From the NCBI GenBank assembly GCA_047528275.1, contig CP180023.1, positions 1,488,001-1,552,000 of the forward strand: a stretch of DNA of 64,000 nt, given 5' to 3'. A model generated the notes under the pieces. It did no database searches, was not told the origin of the DNA, and saw nothing but the letters and a program-made list of their open reading frames with translations. Origin of the DNA: G039954875 sp047528275 (GTDB taxonomy: Bacteria; Bacteroidota; Bacteroidia; Flavobacteriales; Blattabacteriaceae). The translations under genes and the position numbers were made by a program. Below are positions 9,921-20,049 of the stretch, one piece after another (the stretch's first letter is position 1; every line of letters starts with the position of its first letter).

Positions 9921-10221
9921 ATGAAAAAAATAAAAACGATCATCAGAAAATCTTGATTTATTGAAGTCAAGCAAGCACTTCATGAGACAGTGATCAGTTT
10001 TTTTCACTTATTGAAATGTCACAGGTATTGGCCATGAAAAACAAAGCCATGTCTACCATGGGGTAGCCTACAGTACCAATGATATACAAAGGGTTTACCT
10101 CTCCATCCTAGTCAATGACGATTTTATAAAGAAAGAAACCATTGAAGCCCTATTACGTACAGCCCATAGAGGCCAGATAGGCGACGGGAAGATCTTCGTA
10201 TCACCAGTTGAGGAATCCTAA
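9921..10221 (+). pseudogene. glnB: Nitrogen regulatory protein P-II, decayed
   Basis: The start reads MKKIKTIIRKS and continues, after a stop, with IEVKQALHETVISFF. The next frame gives GVAYSTNDIQRVYLSILV, which contains the T-loop with the usual uridylylation tyrosine, and then GQIGDGKIFVSPVEES before a stop. The usual C-terminal arginine-rich end is missing. P-II proteins sense 2-oxoglutarate and nitrogen and block AmtB. Here the gene lies between the porin and amtB remnants and is broken by a stop and a frameshift. Confidence 0.88.
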
Positions 10222-10303
10222 TGTATACGAATAAATGAAAAATACGGATAAATATTAAAATAATTCTTTAAAATAAATAAATATTGATAATATATCATCC
10301 GCA

Positions 10304-11407
10304 ATGATCAATCTTTATGTGATCATTTCAGTATTTCTATCGTTCATATACACTTGATTTTTAACACCTTAGAGTCTGTCTTGAAACGTTCGAAAAACAC
10401 GGACAACATCCTTTTCAAAAATGTGATTATACTCTCCATTAGCTTCATCATTTACGAACTCTGTGGATTCAATCTGATGTATCCCGGAATCAAAGTAAGG
10501 ATCTTCGAATTCAGCGATGTTTGCCGCTACAGCCGCTACCATTGTATCTGTAGCAGTAGCAAAACGTATCAAGTTGAATGATTTTCTTCTCTTCTCAATT
10601 ATTTATGTAGGAGTAGTCTCTATGCTATAGCCGAATATTGGCAGTGGGGTACGGGTGGTTATCTGTCCGCAGTTTTAATGATTTTAATGGATCAATAATA
10701 GTACATTCAGTAGGTGGATGGGGTGCATTAATCGAGATACCCCTCCTCAGAGTTCATATCACTAAGTACAATGTACAAGTTAAAGCTATCGAAGTACATA
10801 AAACCTACCTTTAGCTACCATCGAAGTATTCCTACTCTGGTTTAGCTGGTTTGGTTTCAACGGAGGTTCTGTCTTATTGGTAGAACCCCGAACAGTTTCT
10901 AATATATTATTTATCAATAATTTATAATTTGATACAGATGAAGTGAGCGTCTTTCTTATCTCTTTTCTATTATTCAAATCCTATAATTTAACCATGATGC
11001 TTAACGGTATCTTGATTGGCCTAATCGGTATCACTGCTGGAGCAGATCTTATGTCACCAAACGATGGAATGATCATCAGCTTGATCGCTGGGATTCTGAT
11101 TACCCTAAGTGTAATCCTTTTAGATAAATTGAAGATCAACGACCCAGTCGGTGCCATACCTATACACCTGATTTGTGGTATATGGTGTGCTTTGGTTGTA
11201 GCCCTATTCAGTTCTAAATTCAGTAGAAAACAACTCATCACACAAGCTATCGGTATCTTGACCATTGGCATTTTGTGTTTACTCATCTTTCTACTACTGA
11301 AAGTAACCATAGGCATCCGTATGAACGAAAAAGAAGAGTTAGAATGTCTAGATCTGCATGAAAACGGGATGAAAACTTATGCGGATTTTCGCCCGAATAA
11401 TCATTGA
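10304..11407 (+). pseudogene. amtB: Ammonium transporter AmtB, decayed
   Basis: The 5' half is broken. Pieces read RSKNTDNILFKNV, YWQWGTG, VHSVGGWGALI and WFSWFGFNGGSVLLVEP, typical of Amt helices. The last 154 codons (10943-11407) are still open and contain MLNGILIGLIGITAGAD, VGAIPIHLICGIW and the cytoplasmic tail. The ammonia-conducting histidine of the VGAIPIH segment is kept, but the first half of the channel cannot be made in frame. The open tail could be mistaken for a small membrane protein; its sequence shows it is only the end of AmtB. Confidence 0.92.
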
Positions 11408-12080
11408 CCTGTACCACCTCTATACTCAACGGAAAATTCTACCAATTTTTTATTAAAACCCTGGACAAGGACTTACAGAAATTGATTTTAGTTATATTTT
11501 AATAATTAAAAATAACCTTATATTTATATAATAAGTTATTATTTTAATTTTTTTAAAAAAAATTATATTAATGACCAAAAATAGATATCATATCTAAAGA
11601 ACAACCCATGTTCAGCTTATAAGATTGAAACGCAGACGTCGTATATGAAGAACTGATCAAGAATCCTACATACTTAGAAGATCTTAGATGGGTAAATCCC
11701 AGTAAAACATCCGTATTGAGGCCCTTATCAAAAACCCAAGACTTCTAGAAATTTTTACGACAAAGGATCCGAGCGCTCCTGCTGCGCGAGACACCTTTTC
11801 AAATGATTCCAAACTTTTGAGAGTTTTCAAAACACTTGACCCGAAGGAAGGCAAAGGATTACGAAGTCGTAGCCAAGGAGGTCTATACAGAAGAAGTATT
11901 CAAGCTAAAGCCAAATGCCCTAAAAAGGAAAGGAGTTATAAGTAGACTACAATCTAAAAAAAACATTTTGAGCCCATCCACTTCCTTCTTACAAAGTCAA
12001 GGTAAACTTCTTTTACAAAAAGAAAAAATGAAAGATCAAAAGAATAAGAAAAGTATCCCATATAGGGAAGTAATATAAAA
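11408..12080 (+). other. Unidentified gene remnant with AT island
   Basis: After amtB comes an AT island (about 11500-11575) with a T7A8 palindrome. A remnant on the plus strand follows. It reads EELIKNPTYLEDLRW and, in another frame, ALIKNPRLLEIF, which looks like an internal repeat. The last piece (11836-12078) is an 80-codon open frame rich in Lys and Ser. I do not recognise a family. The repeat suggests a once longer repetitive protein. Confidence 0.3.
11548..11562. repeat. T-run/A-run palindrome in AT island
   Basis: Seven T followed directly by eight A. The same structure recurs at 32575, 59516 and 60196. Confidence 0.6.
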
Positions 12081-13796
12081 ATATATTATTATAATATTAA
12101 ATAAAAAATAAAGTGGGTAATAATTAAAATATATCGAGTTATTTATTACAAGTAATAATTGATAGATTATACCTAAAAGATGAATAAATAGTTAAAAAAT
12201 ATATTCAATGATTACAAATCATAAATATTTTAAATTAAACATATTATGATTACTATCTGATATGAATATCGGTTAAAAAATAATTTTAAAAATCAAACAG
12301 ATTAGTAATAAATATTACAATATAATAAAAGTATTTTTCGTAATATAAGGAAGATCCTCTTCCTTTTTATTATCGTTTAAGAAGTTTCCAATAGAAAAAA
12401 TTACAGATACATATCAGCATCTAATATTCATAATATCGAAATCCTACCAACTCTACTTCTAAATTTTAGAATAAATGGAATTATATTTTTCTCTAAAAAG
12501 TATAGCACATAGAAAGTTATTATATTTAAATAATAAAAAATATAGATAAGTAAATTTTATTAAATATTGTATTTAAATAATTTTATTCATTAAAAATAAA
12601 CTTTATTAAAAATTAATTATCATGCTGGAATACTCAATATTTAAATATAATAATATAATTAAATTCTTAGATAAGAATAATAAAAGATTAAAATATTTAA
12701 AATGAAGACTGAATACATAGATCACTATTCAGTCATGATAAGAAAGGTCTATCCCAAGACCCTAGCGGACCATAAAGTACTCCAGGCTATAGAAGAAGAA
12801 AGGTAGAATAGAAAAAAAACTAATAAGAAATCTTGATTATCTAGAATTAAAGGATATAAAATAGAACTAAATCCTTAAAAATAAAAAGAAGGCTATAGAA
12901 ATTAATATTCAATCCATAGAAAATGTAATTCGGACCAAATAAGAGATATTAATTATAGTTCATCAGAAATGACTTTTATTGAATGATGTAGCAAAAAAAA
13001 GAGAAAATATTGCTATCTAAATAAGGTAGGAAGGGGGGGGCTAGAACTAGCCGAGAAACTAGAACCACTAAAAGAAAAACTATCTAAGCTCGAGGGTTCA
13101 GACCAAATATCAACTCCAGATCCCTAATTAAAAATTAATAGAAAAGTTAGAGATAAAAAAAAGAATTAGAGGCGGTAGAGAATAAAAATAATCTTAAAGT
13201 AGAACAAATAATAGAATTGTCCAAAATATCAAGCGAGATCAATAAACTAAATAGAGAGATAAAAAAATGAAAGAAAATAATCTCTTTTAAAGGATTACTC
13301 AGGATTAACAAGGCATAACATAAAAGAGAGGCTCGAAAACAACGAAAAATTGAAATTGAAATATAACATAAAATGATTGATTCTAAAGTTAATGAAAAAT
13401 CAAGAAGAACTTTAGAGGCTCATTTACAAGAAACAGAAATTCTAATAAGAAATTTAAACGAAGTAGTAGAAATAAAAAACAATACCCAACTCCAGTCATC
13501 CGATAACAAAAATCATTTAATTGAATAAATAAAGATAGAACTTAAAAAGTATATATATATATAATATAAAATTATTTCTTAATGTAATATAAAATAATAA
13601 TAAATTTTACGAAAAACCACAATCAAAGCAACATATCAAAAAGATGATTCTACTACTGTCAAGGCGACGTTCACGGGAAAATTGAATGAAAATAATAGGT
13701 ATGTATTCAAGGAATATAAACAATCTTTATCACCTCAGACTCCTCAGCAACTTATTGCAATAAGTCAAAATCCAGTTCAGATCAAAGAATAACAGA

Positions 13797-13876
13797 ATCC
13801 TAAGCCAATCGTAACGCAATCCCCACCACACTCAACAGTACCAAAACCTTTTAAACAACATAACTCAAGTTAAAAT
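13797..13876 (+). repeat. Proline-rich direct repeat, copy 1
   Basis: Shares the blocks CCAATCGTAACGCAA and CAACAGTACCAAAACCT with a second copy 274 bases downstream, in the same order and spacing. Translated, both give P-I-V-T-Q-x-P-P-x-x-T-V-P-K-P, so this was a repeat in a protein. Confidence 0.8.
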
Positions 13877-14070
13877 CAAACCCCACCATATCAAGAATAC
13901 CCAATCTCTCTTCACATTCAAACCAAGGTAACGGTATCATATATACAGTTATAAAATACTCCGTAACAACACCTAAAGAAAAAAATCAAACCACAATACA
14001 AAAAAAATCAATTATGCATAACTTGATCTGAAAAAACCTCAATCATCCAGTCAAACCCAAGGCTATCAAA

Positions 14071-14148
14071 ATTCTAATCCAATCGTAACGCAAGTACCAC
14101 CACGCCCAACAGTACCAAAACCTCCTAAATAATATAATTAAAATAAAT
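14071..14148 (+). repeat. Proline-rich direct repeat, copy 2
   Basis: Second copy of the repeat at 13797, about 85 percent identical over the core by eye. The amino acid pattern is kept better than the flanks, indicating a once-coding tandem repeat. Confidence 0.8.
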
Positions 14149-15282
14149 ATCACTTAAATAATAAAATAATAATAATTTAAAAATTGATAAGAGTATCACT
14201 TTAAAACTAAAAAATAGAAGATCACAAACCTCTCTTGAAAAAAAACTAAAAAGCACACGAAAAGATCAATACATAAGGTATCTAAAGTCATTATACACAA
14301 GGGGAGTTTCTTAAACAAGATAGCCTTATCCCTCCTTATATCATTATTTATAGTCCAAAAAAAAGCTATTCATAGAAGCTTTACATTACGTATTTATCTC
14401 AAAAAAAAAGAAAATATCCTCTATAACAAGATATCCTAAAAATCTTCAAATAACCAAAGGACAAACAACTACCATCTCCTATCATCCTATTATATACCCC
14501 AAACAAGAAGACATAAACATATATCATCAAAATCATCTATTAACATTTAATATCAAGCTCATTTCAATAACATATCATCAGATGAGAAATCAATGGAAAA
14601 TAGAAAACTTATAATAATATAAATAAATAATCAAACTATTAGTTATAGATTTATATATTTTAACTTAACAATTAAACTCTATTGATTATACCAAAACAAA
14701 ATCAGTCACCAACAACTCAACCAGTCATAACTGATAAGGACACTACGATGCTTCGAGTAGCTTTTTACATAGCTGGAATTATGAATGATTAGGCTCAATC
14801 TACTAAAAATTTCATGAGAAGAAATAAAGAAGATAGTTTAATAATTTTCAAGGCTGAATTCAGCAACAATAAAAACACTAATAAAGAAAACAAGAATAAA
14901 AAAATTCTCTTTGAAATAAAAAAAAATTCAGGGGTACATCTTAAATACCTAAACTACAATACAGACCATTAAATATCTTAGGCTAATCAAAAAACGAATG
15001 AATATCTATAGACTTCAAAAAGCTCAACAAAATATTTTCTACCATAAAACAAGGCATAATACGAAAAGCAGTGACAATTAGCTCACATAGAGTTACTCAA
15101 GCTCAAACATTACCATAATCATAGAAATCAACACTTTAATAACTCAATTCCTTACTTTCAAAAAAAAACAAAAAAACTTACATATCACTAATCATAACAC
15201 AAAGAAACAAACACCCTCTAAAAGTAAAAAGGCTTTTCTACTCTTTCAGAATATTTTTACTCACAAGAACAGAATAGTTCTA

Positions 15283-15290
15283 TACCTTTG
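15283..15290 (+). promoter_or_regulatory. Bacteroidota-type promoter of mrp
   Basis: TACCTTTG fits the -7 box TAnnTTTG of Bacteroidota housekeeping promoters exactly. It ends 16 bases before the mrp start codon, so the transcript would have a leader of about ten bases. No clear -33 TTG element is seen. Confidence 0.6.
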
Positions 15291-15306
15291 TATACTTATT
15301 TAGACT

Positions 15307-16422
15307 ATGGACAAAGAACAACTCATAGAAGCCTTACGTCACGTCTTTGTCTCAGGATCACAAGGTAATATCGTCGATAATGGGACACTTCAAAACCTGC
15401 AAACAGTCGAAGAAGTAGTAGTAGTCGATCTCCTGCTACAAAATCCTACCATGCACATCAAAAAGAAAGCAGAAGTAGACATCCTCAAAGCCATTCATCA
15501 ATATACAGCACCAAAGGCTAAAGTAAAGGTAAACATACAAGTAGATATTCAAAAAAAAACCCAAATTCGAGGAACAAAAGTCTCAGGAGTGAAAAATATT
15601 ATTGCCATTGCCTCAGGAAAAGGTGGTGTAGGTAAATCTACCGTAGCGGCCAACATCGCTATAGCTCTGGCTGAGATGGGTTTCCAAATAGGTCTACTCG
15701 ATGCCGATATTTACGGCCCCTCTATCCCAGTCATGTTCGATATGGAAAGTACACGTCCTATAGCAACCTATATAGACGGCAAAGAAAAGATACAACCCGC
15801 CAACAACTATGGCGTAAAAGTACTCTCCCTAGGATTTTTTGCCGGAGCAAACCAAGCAGTCGTATGGCGTGGACCAATGGCCACTAAAGCTCTGCATCAA
15901 CTCATCCGAGATACCCATTGGGGTACACTAGATTTCCTGATCATCGATCTACCACCTGGCACGGGAGACATCCACCTCTCACTCGTGCAAGAATTACCCC
16001 TCACAGGTGCTGTCATCGTCAGTACCCCACAAAAAGTTGCCTTAGCCGATGCACGAAAAGCCATCGCCATGTTTCGACTTGAAGCAGTCAAAGTACCTGT
16101 ACTCGGGCTCATTGAAAATATGGCCTATTTTACCCCTGAAGAACTGCCCAATCATAAGTATTATCTCTTTGGAAAAGAAGGAGTCCAACAACTAGCTACC
16201 GATCTAAAGATCCCATTTCTAGGCGAGATACCCATCATACAAAGCATTCGAGAGGCAGCCGATATAGGCCGGCCAGTCATACTGCAAGACAATACTCCCA
16301 CAGCCGAAACCTTCAAACAGATCACCAGAAACGCTATCAACCAACTAGTACGTAGAAATAAAGAATTACCTCCTACTGAAGCCCTACGCATCATTACCAT
16401 GGCAGGTTGTGCCGCTAAATAA
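15307..16422 (+). CDS. mrp: Mrp/NBP35 family iron-sulfur carrier ATPase
   Basis: A 371-residue Mrp/ApbC protein, a P-loop ATPase that carries and delivers iron-sulfur clusters in the cytoplasm. The N-terminal 95 residues form a MIP18/DUF59 domain. The deviant Walker A GKGGVGKST follows at about residues 103-111, then LLDADIYGPSIP and IIDLPPGTGD (switch region), all typical. The end is MAGCAAK, and no clear Cys-x-x-Cys pair is seen. It is the first gene of a run with an NFU scaffold and korA, with start codons 11 and 16 bases after the preceding stops. This gives Fe-S assembly beside an oxidoreductase subunit of a class that depends on Fe-S partners. Confidence 0.95.
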   Translation: MDKEQLIEALRHVFVSGSQGNIVDNGTLQNLQTVEEVVVVDLLLQNPTMHIKKKAEVDILKAIHQYTAPKAKVKVNIQVDIQKKTQIRGTKVSGVKNIIAIASGKGGVGKSTVAANIAIALAEMGFQIGLLDADIYGPSIPVMFDMESTRPIATYIDGKEKIQPANNYGVKVLSLGFFAGANQAVVWRGPMATKALHQLIRDTHWGTLDFLIIDLPPGTGDIHLSLVQELPLTGAVIVSTPQKVALADARKAIAMFRLEAVKVPVLGLIENMAYFTPEELPNHKYYLFGKEGVQQLATDLKIPFLGEIPIIQSIREAADIGRPVILQDNTPTAETFKQITRNAINQLVRRNKELPPTEALRIITMAGCAAK

Positions 16423-16432
16423 TCTTATTCAT

Positions 16433-16678
16433 ATGGAAAAAGACCTAAGAGAAAAAATCCTAAAAGCTCTAGACGAAATACGACCTTTTTTAGAAACCGA
16501 CGGTGGTGGTATAGAACTGATAGAAAGCGACGGAAAAGTCGTAAAAGTAAGACTTTTAGGCAATTGTGTAGACTGCTCAGTTAATCAAATGACCTTAAAA
16601 ACCGGCGTAGAAATGACCATAAAAAGATACGCACCTCAGATCGAAAAAGTCATTGATATAAACGATCTTGACGGATAA
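16433..16678 (+). CDS. NifU C-terminal-like (NFU) iron-sulfur scaffold
   Basis: An 81-residue NFU domain that binds a 4Fe-4S cluster between two subunits and hands it to target proteins. The signature GNCVDCSVNQMTLK holds the cluster-binding Cys-x-x-Cys. The N-terminal LEIRPFLETDGGG-like block (here EIRPFLETDGGGIELI) is also present. I chose the ATG at 16433. An in-frame GTG at 16409 lies inside mrp and would add eight residues without family support. The start lies 10 bases after the mrp stop. Confidence 0.93.
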   Translation: MEKDLREKILKALDEIRPFLETDGGGIELIESDGKVVKVRLLGNCVDCSVNQMTLKTGVEMTIKRYAPQIEKVIDINDLDG

Positions 16679-16693
16679 ACTTAAAGAGCATTT

Positions 16694-18517
16694 GTGGAAA
16701 AGATACTAGACCAGGTGACTATATTATTCGCTGGAAATTCTGGTGATGGTATGCAACTCATAGGAAATCAATTCACCCATACGGCTGCATGGATGGGTAA
16801 TGATGTAAATACTTTTCCAGACTTCCCCGCTGAGATCCGCGCCCCACATGGCACTATAGCAGGAGTTTCAGGGTTTCAAGTCCACTTCGGTAGTGTAGAG
16901 ATCAGTTCCCCGGGCGACCTGTGTGACGTATTGGTAGTGATGAATGCAGCAGCTCTAAAAAAAAACCTATCCAACTTGAAAAAAGGTGGAATCATCATTG
17001 CGGACAATTCCGGTTTCATTGCAAAAAAAGTTCTCTTAGCTGGCTATTCCGAAGAACAAAACCCATTAAAAAAACTCTCCGACTACAAAATCTATGAAAT
17101 TGACTTCCTCGTACAAACACGCCAACTCCTTCAAAAATCTCCCTTGAGCAAGAAAGACAAAGATACAGCCAAAAACATGTTTACATTAGGCTTTATCTAT
17201 TGGCTCTACAACCGCCCTCTAGATTATACTGAGCAATCCTTAAATAAAAAATTCCAAAAATCTGATGAGCTTCTACAAGCTAACATTCAAGCACTCAAAG
17301 CTGGCTATCATTTCGGCGAGACTAGCGAGATTTTTACCGAACGCTTTACTGTAGGACCGGCCAAGATGAAACCTGGCGTATACAGAAATATTACAGGCAA
17401 TCAAGCACTAGCACTTGGCTTGGTAGCCGCTTGCGAAAAAGCCAGTTTAGAACTCTTCTACTCCGGCTATCCCATCACACCAGCTTCGGATATTTTACAC
17501 CACTTATCCAGATACAAAAAATTTAATATAAAAACCTTTCAAGCCGAAGACGAAATCGCCGCAATTACATCAGCTATAGGGGCTTCTTATGCGGGGAATC
17601 TTGGTGTGACAGCTACTTCTGGACCTGGTATGGCGCTCAAACAAGAAGGTCTCGGTCTTGCTCTGATGCTCGAGCTTCCTCTGGTCATCATTAACGTACA
17701 ACGCGGTGGGCCTTCCACTGGTCTACCCACCAAGACCGAGCAAGCAGACCTCATGCAAGCCCTACATGGCCGCAACGGCGAAGCACCCATACCTGTACTC
17801 GCTGCACGCTCCCCCGCCCATTGTTTTCAAACAGCCTTTCATGCCGTAAAAATCGCTATAGAATACATGACTCCAGTGATCGTACTCAGTGAAGGGTATC
17901 TGGCCAATGGTACCGAACCTTGGAAATTTCTTCAGAGATCACAACTCAACGAAATCACACCCTATCGCCCAAAAGACCATACAGGAAAATCCTACCAACC
18001 TTACCAACGCGATACAAGAGGCGTCAGACCCTGGGTTGTACCCGGAATGACTGGCTATGAAAACCGTATAGGTAGTCTCGAAAAAGAACACCTCTCCGGA
18101 GATGTATCTTACGATCCCCAAAACCACCAATTGATGATAAACTTGCGACAAAGCAAGATCGACAAGATTACAGAATCCCTCCCCAAACAACAGATCGATA
18201 CTGGTACAGTCGAAGGACAATTGCTTCTATTGAGTTGGGGTTCTACCTATGGCGTCATCCTCGAAGCGATGAAACAACTTATGATCGATGCATATCCTGT
18301 ATCCCATACCCATCTCGAATACCTTTATCCTTTACCTTATGGCCTCAAAGAATTGATTTCACGCTTTAAAAAGGTACTCATACCTGAATTGAACAATAGA
18401 CAACTCATCCATATCATCCGAGATCGATTTCTGATCGATGCCATCCCTCTGAATAAAGTCCAAGGAGTACCTTTCACCGTAGCCGAGATTGTAGAAAAAG
18501 TACGACAGATCATTTGA
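16694..18517 (+). CDS. korA: 2-oxoacid:acceptor oxidoreductase subunit alpha (KorA type)
   Basis: A 607-residue fused gamma-alpha subunit of a 2-oxoacid:ferredoxin oxidoreductase, probably 2-oxoglutarate:ferredoxin oxidoreductase. The first 190 residues form the gamma domain (GNSGDGMQLIGNQFT). The alpha domain begins near residue 225 with GNQALALGLVAA, followed by the YSGYPITPASDILH block and the QRGGPSTGLPTKTEQ block. Length fits the family. It starts with GTG 16 bases after the NFU gene. The thiamine-binding beta subunit (KorB), usually the next gene, is absent; the next 1.5 kb is decayed. Either korB lies elsewhere or this subunit is stranded. Confidence 0.93.
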   Translation: MEKILDQVTILFAGNSGDGMQLIGNQFTHTAAWMGNDVNTFPDFPAEIRAPHGTIAGVSGFQVHFGSVEISSPGDLCDVLVVMNAAALKKNLSNLKKGGIIIADNSGFIAKKVLLAGYSEEQNPLKKLSDYKIYEIDFLVQTRQLLQKSPLSKKDKDTAKNMFTLGFIYWLYNRPLDYTEQSLNKKFQKSDELLQANIQALKAGYHFGETSEIFTERFTVGPAKMKPGVYRNITGNQALALGLVAACEKASLELFYSGYPITPASDILHHLSRYKKFNIKTFQAEDEIAAITSAIGASYAGNLGVTATSGPGMALKQEGLGLALMLELPLVIINVQRGGPSTGLPTKTEQADLMQALHGRNGEAPIPVLAARSPAHCFQTAFHAVKIAIEYMTPVIVLSEGYLANGTEPWKFLQRSQLNEITPYRPKDHTGKSYQPYQRDTRGVRPWVVPGMTGYENRIGSLEKEHLSGDVSYDPQNHQLMINLRQSKIDKITESLPKQQIDTGTVEGQLLLLSWGSTYGVILEAMKQLMIDAYPVSHTHLEYLYPLPYGLKELISRFKKVLIPELNNRQLIHIIRDRFLIDAIPLNKVQGVPFTVAEIVEKVRQII

Positions 18518-18642
18518 TACGGTCAAAAAAAATGTAAAGAAAGAAACCAAAACGACAATGAGAAAAACCATAGAAAATAACAACAAATAAGATACCAATA
18601 ATTATAATTCGAAAAAATCCAAGAATAGATCTCAAAAAAAAA

Positions 18643-19456
18643 ATGAAATCATATAGTCATCTCTTTGATAAATTCATCGATGAAAAACTAACTGAATTGA
18701 GGGGAGATGACTTGAAACCGCCCCCCCTGAACTGAAGATGATTTTGAGGATCATCTAAAGAAGAAATAATCCGTCAAGCAAATCCATAAAGAACACAACT
18801 ATTGAAAAATATCCTCAAGCGAATTGGATATTAAAAAATTACCCCTAATAGAAAGAAAAATAAAAAAAGAATCAGATGAGGCACACATTCATAATGAGAA
18901 AAACTAGTCAACCATAAAACACAATGCCTCATACCACAACTACTACGATACAACAAAATCAAAAATATCTGACAAATAGATATACCAAGAGATGAAAGCT
19001 GTTTACTTCATACTATAGCCCTAGCCTGATTGATCCCTACCAAAGAAGATGGTATCGTTTTCCAACAAAGGTTTTAAAAAATATTTAGCAATAATCACCA
19101 AGAAGAACCAATGTCTATACAATCCTTGATACAAACCTATAATCATTTTTCAGATCATACGGCCATCTTTAATGATAGAATCTGGAAGAAGTTGATCAAC
19201 ACATTTCGTCAACAGCTCATCAATATATATGACAGAAAATAAAGCACTATATCAAGATTTTTTCTATCCAAACAATACTGAGAACCATTTCAAAAAAGGC
19301 CTTGATGCCTATCTGAAAAAAATACGTAGAGCATTTACCTACGGTAGTGATCTCAAGATCAAAAATGTAAGTGATTGGATCAATTGCTCTATTGAGGTAC
19401 ATACCCCTAGCTACAAACAACGTTACAACGAAATTCACTCGATGGCTAAATCATAA
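18643..19456 (+). pseudogene. OTU-like cysteine protease remnant
   Basis: Near 18960-19010 the frame reads IPRDESCLLHTIALA, matching the catalytic Asp-x-x-Cys block of OTU proteases. About 90 residues later comes EEPMSIQSLIQTYNHF. The open frame 19229-19456 ends with AYLKKIRRAF and YGSDLKIKNVSDWINCSIEVHTPS. This corresponds to the OTU block W-G-x-x-x-E-I-x-A-L-S-x-x-L-N that precedes the catalytic histidine. Several stops lie between the pieces, and the terminal histidine block is not found. OTU proteases are deubiquitinases of eukaryotes and of intracellular bacteria. A run of seven C at 18721 sits in the 5' part. The call is inferred from motif order, without a search. Confidence 0.6.
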
Positions 19457-19479
19457 CTCTGCATATTTCATGTTAGAAA

Positions 19480-19866
19480 CATTCATTACAACTTCATTTT
19501 AGACAAAAACTTAACGGAAAAACATCCAGATACAAGCCAAACAACAGCAACTCTAAAAACAAATCAAAAAAAAACGAAGAAGAAGTTTTAAGCCTCTTGG
19601 AACAAAATGATGCATACAACTTGCTCCACAAAGAAATTGATAATCAAATATCCAAAACACTGAAAGAAAGACTAAATATATTTCTAGATGAGCAAGAAAC
19701 ACTACAAAAACAGCTCAAAGAAAATGAAAGAAGGATCTCAAGCACCTTAGAAAAGAACGACTCAAAGAACCTCTCAGAAAGGAATAAAAAGAGACAACCA
19801 ACGCAAGAATTTAGAAAACAATTAAATCCCTTCTTAGGCAAGCAAGAGACGTTGAAAAAGAGCTAA
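19480..19866 (+). pseudogene. Coiled-coil remnant with internal repeat
   Basis: An 89-codon open frame (19597-19866) of Lys/Glu/Gln/Leu-rich heptad-like sequence with no known domain. It holds a diverged tandem repeat: KERLNIFLDEQETLQKQL is echoed about 50 residues later by RKQLNPFLGKQETLKKS. It lies just behind the OTU remnant and could have been its C-terminal coiled coil. The frame ends in TAA at 19864-19866, and a similar frame continues out of phase. Confidence 0.45.
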
Positions 19867-20049
19867 AAAAATGTCAATCACTCTGCCTACAGAATTAAAA
19901 ACACACCCAATCACCCCATTTAATAAAAAAGAAGCCAGTAGATCACGGATCCTCTAAAAAAATTCGAGGCAAATAAATTACAAATCGAAGGAAAGATCAA
20001 TCATCAAAGACCAGGAATCTTATCTTTAACCAACGGACAAAAACCAATT

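Larger units (their letters stand above)
12081..15280. other. Gene desert with coiled-coil and proline-rich remnants
   Basis: Three kilobases without an intact gene. Base use on the plus strand is A-rich, as in the plus-strand genes nearby. At 12702-13540 stop-riddled frames give Lys/Glu/Leu-rich pieces (for example LEPLKEKLSKLEGSD), indicating a former long coiled coil. At 13640-14150 the pieces become Gln/Pro-rich and hold two copies of a proline-rich repeat. At 14460-15250 I see only fragments. The whole may be one large surface or effector-type gene in ruins; that is inference. Confidence 0.4.

Noticed and set aside
10943..11407. 154-codon membrane protein frame
   Set aside because: It is the C-terminal part of the broken amtB, not an independent gene.
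16409..16432. GTG start for the NFU gene
   Set aside because: It lies inside mrp and adds eight residues with no family support; ATG 16433 fits better.
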